Positions 57,441-64,000 of a DNA stretch of 64,000 nucleotides are shown here, one piece after another. Position 1 is the first letter of the stretch. Every line of letters starts with the position of its first letter. The stretch comes from Steromphala cineraria. Its lineage: Eukaryota; Mollusca; Gastropoda; Trochida; Trochidae. The notes under the pieces are model-generated. The model did no database searches. It was not told the origin of the DNA and was given only the letters and a program-made list of their open reading frames with translations. A program made the position numbers and the translations under genes. The stretch covers positions 67,030,575 to 67,094,574 of the forward strand of contig OU744725.1 of the NCBI GenBank assembly GCA_916613615.1, given 5' to 3'.

Positions 57441-60036
57441 TCATCTAATTCTCCAATGCCTACGAGGAATATTTATATTTGCATAGCACATCATAGATGA
57501 ATAAACTAAATACTGAGGCATTTTAAAAACATTTTTTTCAAATGTTCAGTAATATTTTCTCACAGTTTTAGTGATCTGAAATATTGAGTATCATTTGCAT
57601 TCATGAAATATATGCTCCATGTGCAAATCATTAAAAAATGATCCTGTCTTCAAGAAATACTGTCCCAGAGTTTTTTAATTTTGTATGATAATAGTTCGAT
57701 AGATAACAAACAGAAAAGTATGAAAGGAAAATGTACTGATGGTTTCAAAGATGTTGAATGAAGAATTACATTTAGGGCGAAAATAAGATACAAACCCTAA
57801 AATTATTACCTTTTCTCCATATAAAAGTAGGTTATAATTGAGCTCAAAATAGATTGCAACATTCTATTTTCATTTTATAGGTACAATAAATGTGAAAACA
57901 ATGATCTCACTTGTCAGGACCAATGTAACTTAAATATTATATGTATACTTTTATAGTAAAAAATGGCATTTTGTTAAGATAGTGTTCAAATCACTGATCA
58001 AAAATGGCTGCCAGGTAAAACTGCGACAAGGCGTCTTTTTTTTAGAATTTTTTTGTTACAGCTTTGCAAATATTGTTTTTAATATCCTTATTTCAAATCA
58101 ATTTATATTCAATTTGTAAATAATAATCTTACATTGGTGATTATATCTACAGAGAATAATTTATTTATCATATACTAATTACCTTGATAATAGGGACACT
58201 TCAGATAAAATACATCACACTGATAAGATTTTTTATATAGATGTCCAAAAATATATTTTCCATAGATAGAAGTTTAATAAACATATTTCGGAAGGATATA
58301 TGTGCAGAGTTAAAAAACAAGATACAATATTTAGATTGTACTCATTTAGAGGGAAATATACATGTGAAACAATAAGACCCACGATAATAGGGACCACCTT
58401 CATAATCCTCTTCCTTATAGTAACTAGATTTGTTGTATAATAATTATGTATAGTAATTGTATCTAACCTCAAATTGGAAAGATTTTAAAGTCAAAAAGTC
58501 TCAAACATATTCCGATAATTTTAGCAAACAATACCATAATCTCCAACAATAACAAGAACTAAAATTAATTTAACTGCATTCAAAGATTTACGTCTTTGCT
58601 GCATTATATTATTATATAACATAATCACAAATATCAAAAAGCAGTTGTAAGTCATAAAGAACAATTATATCTTCTTTACTTTGGAAATATTTTAGGGCTT
58701 GTAGTAATTCTCATTACATCTGAATCATAATTGTCAAAAAAATAAATTTTTCTTAGACTGCAAATGTTTTACACAATCATGGGAATCCAATCATGTAGTG
58801 TCAAACTATTACTTTAAAGTGGTTGTTACTCTACGAAAATCGAGAGATTTTAGCCTTGAATTATACGTCTCAAATAAATAATTAGTCAATAGATTTACTG
58901 ACATTGCATATTCGATTACCTGGAAATAAGAAAGTGAAATAAGAGGATTTAAAAAAAATGGCATGTGGCAAAGAGAAAGAAAGTTATAACATAATAATTC
59001 AATGACAGGAAAGATGATTGAGTTTGATGAACATAAAATATCTCCATCGGTAAAAGGAACATCGTGCCTACCGAATATGGAATCCAATTAATATCAATAA
59101 ATGATAATTTCTCAAAATTTTATATGAAAACAATCTGTTTCATTTCGTTTTGCAACTTTGCCCGGCTTCAGATATTTAGAGTTATCCTCCCCTGTCTGAA
59201 ATCATTCGGAATTTTGATCTAAAGGAAAATCACACATACTCTTCCAAATGTTAGTAACACAGACGGAGTTATTCCCCTTCACCTGTGTAGCGCGTGGAGA
59301 GAAGCGAAGTAGAAAGTCGAAATAAAATGAAAATGGAAATGTCATATATATAAGCCAGTTTGACATCAAAATTATGTAACATATCTGGATAATTTGTAGC
59401 CAATTCGTATAAGAAGTTAGTCAATTGAGTTGTATAATTAATCTGAAGATGGAGAATAAGATGCATGGCATATATTTTCTCAATATTTTTTTTTTTTTAA
59501 ATATCTAGGTACTAAAAATATTATAACATTGAAACTTTGTCTAAAAGCAACCAATGGAACCTTAAAATTCTATTTTACCCAATTGGGCGTATATTTGTTA
59601 AATGTAAAAATTTCCAGATATCACTTGTTTGTTCTAGTCAATTTTAAAATTAAAAATTAAAAATAATTGGTGGTTACATGTACGCATTGGAAACTTTATT
59701 TCGATGTTGCCGCAGTTGCTGGTACAAACAATTTGCTGGCAATAAAGTAAGAAAGCAGTTGGCGTTGACCTGAAGAGGAATTTTGCTAATAGTAAGAATA
59801 TCAAAATACTTTTCTTTTAAACAAAAAAATCAATAGTTGACATATCTGATGTGACAAACCCCAATCGGGCAGAACTAAATGTTCTAAATCTTAACATGTA
59901 TTTTCCATAAGAAGCAGGACTGAGGCTTGAAAAAAATAGCTGAATTAACTGTTTGATGACTTTGAAATCATTTTTTTATTATTTAAGTGGAAAAAGAGTT
60001 CAACTCAAAACGCTATAGCTTATGCTATAGTGTGTA
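57441..60036. other. Upstream region, no gene recognised
   Basis: AT-rich intergenic DNA upstream of ASCC3. Scattered short ORFs have no recognisable features. Confidence 0.5.
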
Positions 60037-60300
60037 ATGCCGATAGAGATGGCAGTTTCAAAAACTACTGCTTTGTCTTCAAATATGAGAGTTGTAAAAC
60101 GCCTTCAGTTACTATTTTCTCACCTTCCATTCGCGGACCTTGCTTGTCTTACTTATATTTATAAGCTTTGCGAGGAAGATCCTATATATTTGCTCGATAA
60201 CCGCGTAATTCACTCAAGATTCCGCTCTTTTCTCAAGAGAATGGAAGGCTTCGCAAATAGTATTAAATTTTCTCCATCAGATTCTCTGAGCTGCTTTTAA
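60037..60300 (+). CDS. Possible small ORF, 87 codons (unknown)
   Basis: Not recognised. Reads MPIEMAVSKTTALSSNM, then an amphipathic-looking KRLQLLFSHLPFADLACLTY and FRSFLKRMEGFANSIKF. Amino-acid composition is mixed and less biased than the surrounding AT-rich frames, which is the only support. No signal peptide, strong Kozak context or nearby AATAAA was identified. It could be a fragment of a transposon gene or chance. Confidence 0.3.
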   Translation: MPIEMAVSKTTALSSNMRVVKRLQLLFSHLPFADLACLTYIYKLCEEDPIYLLDNRVIHSRFRSFLKRMEGFANSIKFSPSDSLSCF

Positions 60301-60580
60301 TTATAATTTTTACGTTAGCGTTATAAAAGTGCTTGATAACTGAATTTTAACTGTGTATGAGTTTCCTTATCTTCCTACGCAAAGCCCAAAACGCCAGTTT
60401 CCGAACTGTCAGTTTTATGCCTTGCTACAGACCCTTGAATTTTCTGTGGTTGTTCTCTAACTTACTATGAGAGAAAGCAATAATCCAATCAGAAAGTAAC
60501 CCGAGGATGCAAATAATCCCCTGTAGGGGCGCTGATATCTCACACCGAAAATTTGACGCAATGTCGGCGTGGTACAAAGC

Positions 60581-60712
60581 AGTAACTTCATCCAATCACT
60601 CAAGGTGGATCCAGTTACACTACACCTGATCCTCGACAAATTCAGTTGTCAATCAAACAGCGATCAGGTGTGGTGTAACTGGATCTACCTCGAGTGATTG
60701 GATGAAGTAACT
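60581..60712. repeat. Foldback inverted repeat, 51-bp arms
   Basis: AGTAACTTCATCCAATCACT.. (60581-60631) is mirrored at 60662-60712 with 47 of 51 positions matching and a 30-nt centre. Confidence 0.9.
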
Positions 60713-61011
60713 ACTACTAAAATCCGCATGCATTTTAACTGCTATATTTTAGGGAAAAAACTACAGCAATTAAACATCGAAACTCGTGCTACATGGTCTT
60801 ACAGACTCGGCATGTACCGGTAATTGTTTTCCGCGAGGTACGATTATTTAATTGAACACTGCTAAATTCACCCAGTTGTTTAAAGTTTTATTCTTATCAA
60901 AGACATTATTTTACCACGGTAAATGTATTATACAGAATGACAATTTGATTGTTTGTGTCTCTTAGCATTCGTATCGACTGACTTCCATTGACTTTAAAAT
61001 GATTATCTGTA

Positions 61012-63910
61012 GATGTAACTTTAGCAATCAGACATCTGGATAATCACAACACTACTTTATTTTGACAGTAAGTGATCAACTCCTAATATTAATTCAATTA
61101 CTGTTCACTAAAAACACAAAAATGCTGTATCGCAATGAAACAATTCTGATTTTGAATTTGGTTACAAAAGACACTATTTTATCAAAAGACAGTGCAGATC
61201 GTAAAAAACAGCAAAGTATTGCATATATAAGTTGATTAATTTGTTAAAAAATAACCGATTTACTAAAAGAAAAAGAAACGACAGGAATTAACCCGAATTT
61301 TCAACGTCAAGAGTGTAAGTCTGTGTTCTTTAGGACTGAAGTAAGTTTTGGGTGCTGTATCTTTGACTCCAAGAATTATTTAAGAATATCTAGAATATCT
61401 CCTGATTTCTCTGCTATGCAAATCTCTCTTGAAATAAATTTTCAGATTTAAACAAACATTTTTGATGTGCAGAACGTTATTTTAAATTGTTCGATCTAAA
61501 ATGTTTTTGGTAATCTTAATCACCAAAAACACATATACCCGCAGTCTGCTTATTCATTATCAGATATAAAAGCTTATAAACAATTATCATTCAAAGTATT
61601 ACAATTTGGTTTTTGGTTTTATCAATTGAAAATGAAATTGATTTCGACGCGAAGTTAAAAAGAGGTTTGACAATTAAAGCATAAAGGAACGGAGGGCGAG
61701 TTAATCACTTATAATCTAATAAGATTCAAGATGAAACTTACGCGCAGTGGCAAAAGAAACGTCAAGGCAAGATAGTTTAATCCGAGTGAAATGGATACAA
61801 TCAACAAATCCATATACTTACACCATGTCTTCAGAGGCCAATCAGCGAGATTTACACATTTTGAAAACTAATTAGTGTTTCGAAATCTCCTTAAATAGGA
61901 AAGATTGGAAAGTGAAATAAGACCTTTTGATGTTAATGACGTCCCTTTTCTATGATGCGTCAATGTGCTTTTAATTTCTTGAGAATTAACAACAAATAAA
62001 TGACTTTCAGTTGATGGTTCATTCTCTCCCCACAGAGGCATATCAAGTCATGTTGATTTAGCCTCTGTTATATTACGACGAGTTTGTGGGATAGAATGGG
62101 AGATGCCTGATTGGAGGCAATCAAAATTAGTTGTGCAATCAGCGACGCTGTTCTTAAATCATCATTTTGGCTACTGAAACAAGGCAAAGGCATTGTGATA
62201 TGAACCACCCTTTCCATGCGAGAAGCCTTGTCATTTGATAAAGAAATTCAAATGTATTGAGATGAAAGTTTTTTCCGCCAGGGGAAACTGCCGGAACCCA
62301 CGAATTTCGGCGTAATAGAACAGAGGCTAAATCAACATGACTTGATCTGCCTCTGTGGGGAGAGAAGGTTGATGGTTATATCCTGTAATTTTTCCTAGAC
62401 ACGTGATATTTCCTCAGAATTTCTGCTTCGACAATCTCAAATTCGTAGAAATTGATGGAAGAATTTTGTCCAACCTGTCTAAAAGGTGCTTTAAATCGAC
62501 ATATTTTATTCACGTAATATTCATATTTTTGAAATATTTAACCCTTATCCGAAATGTTCTGTCGAGGAAACAGAATATCGTTAAAGCGATTATAACAGAT
62601 ATAAAAATATGATAGGAAACCCCGATGGAAAAACTTATTCTTAAGAAACATGTTTCGTTTTTGTCTCCAAAAAATTTAGTGGACGTTTCTTTTGCCGTTG
62701 TGTGTATATAAGTCCAAACGTTTGTTTTATTTCCGTGAAAAAAACACCATAATTTATATACAAAAAATAGAAAGCCTAAAACAATCAATCCCATTCTCTT
62801 TATTTAATAAACTATAACTCTGTACGAAACGAATATTTGATTATTGACCATGGTTTTCTCATCGTCTGACTTTTTTCATTTTAAAAGATTAACTTTACGA
62901 TGTTACGTTAGCAATCAGACATCTGGGTTATCACAACATGACTTTGCAGTGAAAAAAGTTTTAGACGTCTGACATTTATTTGATTACTGTTCACAACAAA
63001 ACATCAATTTAGGTTTATGCTATTTTTTCAAAATAAAATAAAGGTCTGCCGAATTGAACTGCAATGTCAGAGAAAAACAACAGCGGAAAATCCAAAATAG
63101 TTCGTTTGAAATATTGCAATTGAGAAAACCCGTTTACTCCATGTGCCTGACCGATACCCCTCAATGACCCAACCGATGGCTGATCATTTTGTCCACATAA
63201 TGTAATAGCATTCACACGCTGCCTTAGTTAAGATGCAGTTACTTGCACATGCGAAACGTGGATTTACTGCATTACGTGAGGAATCCATACAAACTCTGGA
63301 CTAATATTCTCTTCGTAAACACTCAGTTTGCAAAGATAACATCCTTGATGTACCGAACTTCCAATTGATTTTCATTTGTTGATATGCTTTATGGACTAAG
63401 TCAACAATGTTGAAATTAATTATTTACCCAAATCACGTTAAGGTTGACTAGCCACATATATTCAATTCTTGTGCAAACATCAATACGATTTATTAAAAAT
63501 ATTCCGCCTCCACTGCATACTAAGAGTATTGTTTGATTTCCATACGTTTCAACATCCTTCTCAATCAAATGTTTGATTTAAGAAGATTTTCCTTAAGCTT
63601 GTAAAAATTAGACTTGTTCCAACTCCGGATTATTTAAGTGTATACTGCTGTATTCCAAGCTTCAAATTTATGTTTCAAGTTTAAAGAGTATATTCATATT
63701 CAAGAGACATACATCTTTTCCCCATCGTAAAATTAACAACAAATCCACATGAAAATACCTTTTTCATTATTCAACAAGTCTCTGAGAACTCTCACCAACT
63801 GACGTTTTTGTTTTAATATAATTATCTTAATGTTGTTACGTTGACAATCAGACATCTGGATTGTAACAATTTCAACTACTGGCATTGATTAAATAACTTA
63901 AAGTATTCGC
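61012..63910. repeat. Three dispersed copies of a GCAATCAGACATCTGG unit
   Basis: Diverged repeats of about 110-150 bp centred on CAATCAGACATCTGG at 61027, 62911 and 63850, all followed by TNACAA and two by TTACTGTTCAC. The spacing is roughly 1880 and 940 bp. Sequence between them does not obviously repeat. Confidence 0.65.
62020..62367. mobile_element. Long-TIR element with about 10-bp flanking repeat
   Basis: TTCTCTCCCCACAGAGGCA..ATCAAGTCATG at the left is mirrored by a right end of the same sequence, for a TIR of about 50 bp. GTTGATGGTT flanks both sides (62010-62019 and 62068-offset copy at 62368-62377). No ORF. A relative without its termini lies at 36130-36340. Confidence 0.78.
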
Positions 63911-64000
63911 TTATACTTAAAATACTACACATTAAAAGTAATTTCAGAATTCAGGAAAAATCCTGGTCGTTGGTCGGCAAAGAAACAATAAATAAATAAA

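Noticed and set aside
58809..59087. 92-codon minus-strand ORF with an acceptor-like TTATTTCCAG
   Set aside because: Hydrophobic AT-rich composition, no homology recognised, and no partner exon.

Overview
The window is nuclear DNA from an animal, most likely a bivalve mollusc. Evidence for an animal: short exons with GT..AG introns, AT-rich introns, and dense non-autonomous transposons and SINEs. Evidence for a bivalve: several dispersed elements have a head reading TGTGAAACAC..TGCCCCC, internal tandem repeats, an (ACGG)n core and a terminal CCCCCG../..CGGGGG hairpin, which is typical of bivalve pearl/Helitron-like elements. The species cannot be named from the sequence alone.

One gene dominates. 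It is the minus-strand gene for ASCC3, the double-cassette Ski2-like/Brr2-like helicase of the activating signal cointegrator complex. I resolved 33 coding exons from the start codon at 56471 down to 4129. All reading phases agree, giving 1765 complete codons plus 2 nt. Both RecA-like helicase cassettes are present with intact motifs ([12 protein letters not shown] and [12 protein letters not shown]), as is the first Sec63 module. The last roughly 400 residues (most of the second Sec63 module) lie beyond the left edge, so the gene is 3'-truncated by the window. Introns are mostly 0.3-3.5 kb, except intron 29 (9324-30317), which is about 21 kb.

Layout from left to right: 1-4128 is intron 33 with a satellite, a pearl/Helitron-like element and a hammerhead-like motif. 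4129-9323 holds exons 33-30, with a CCCAAGAC satellite abutting the exon 30 splice donor. 9324-30317 is the giant intron, filled with MITEs, nested elements, SINEs and one intronless 113-codon ORF (predicted membrane anchor plus coiled coil). 30318-56471 holds exons 29-1, with a decayed hAT transposase in intron 16. 56645-57083 is a long-TIR element with a 9-bp target duplication sitting on the presumptive ASCC3 promoter. 57084-64000 has repeats and at most one small unrecognised ORF.

The most unusual structure is a recurring pattern of small tandem duplications in ASCC3. Each copies the 3' end of an exon with its splice donor, or a splice acceptor region, into the neighbouring intron. Seen for the ends of exons 5 (four copies), 9, 14, 24 and 32 and the acceptors of exons 10 and 16, this leaves degenerate decoy exons and decoy splice sites beside the real ones.
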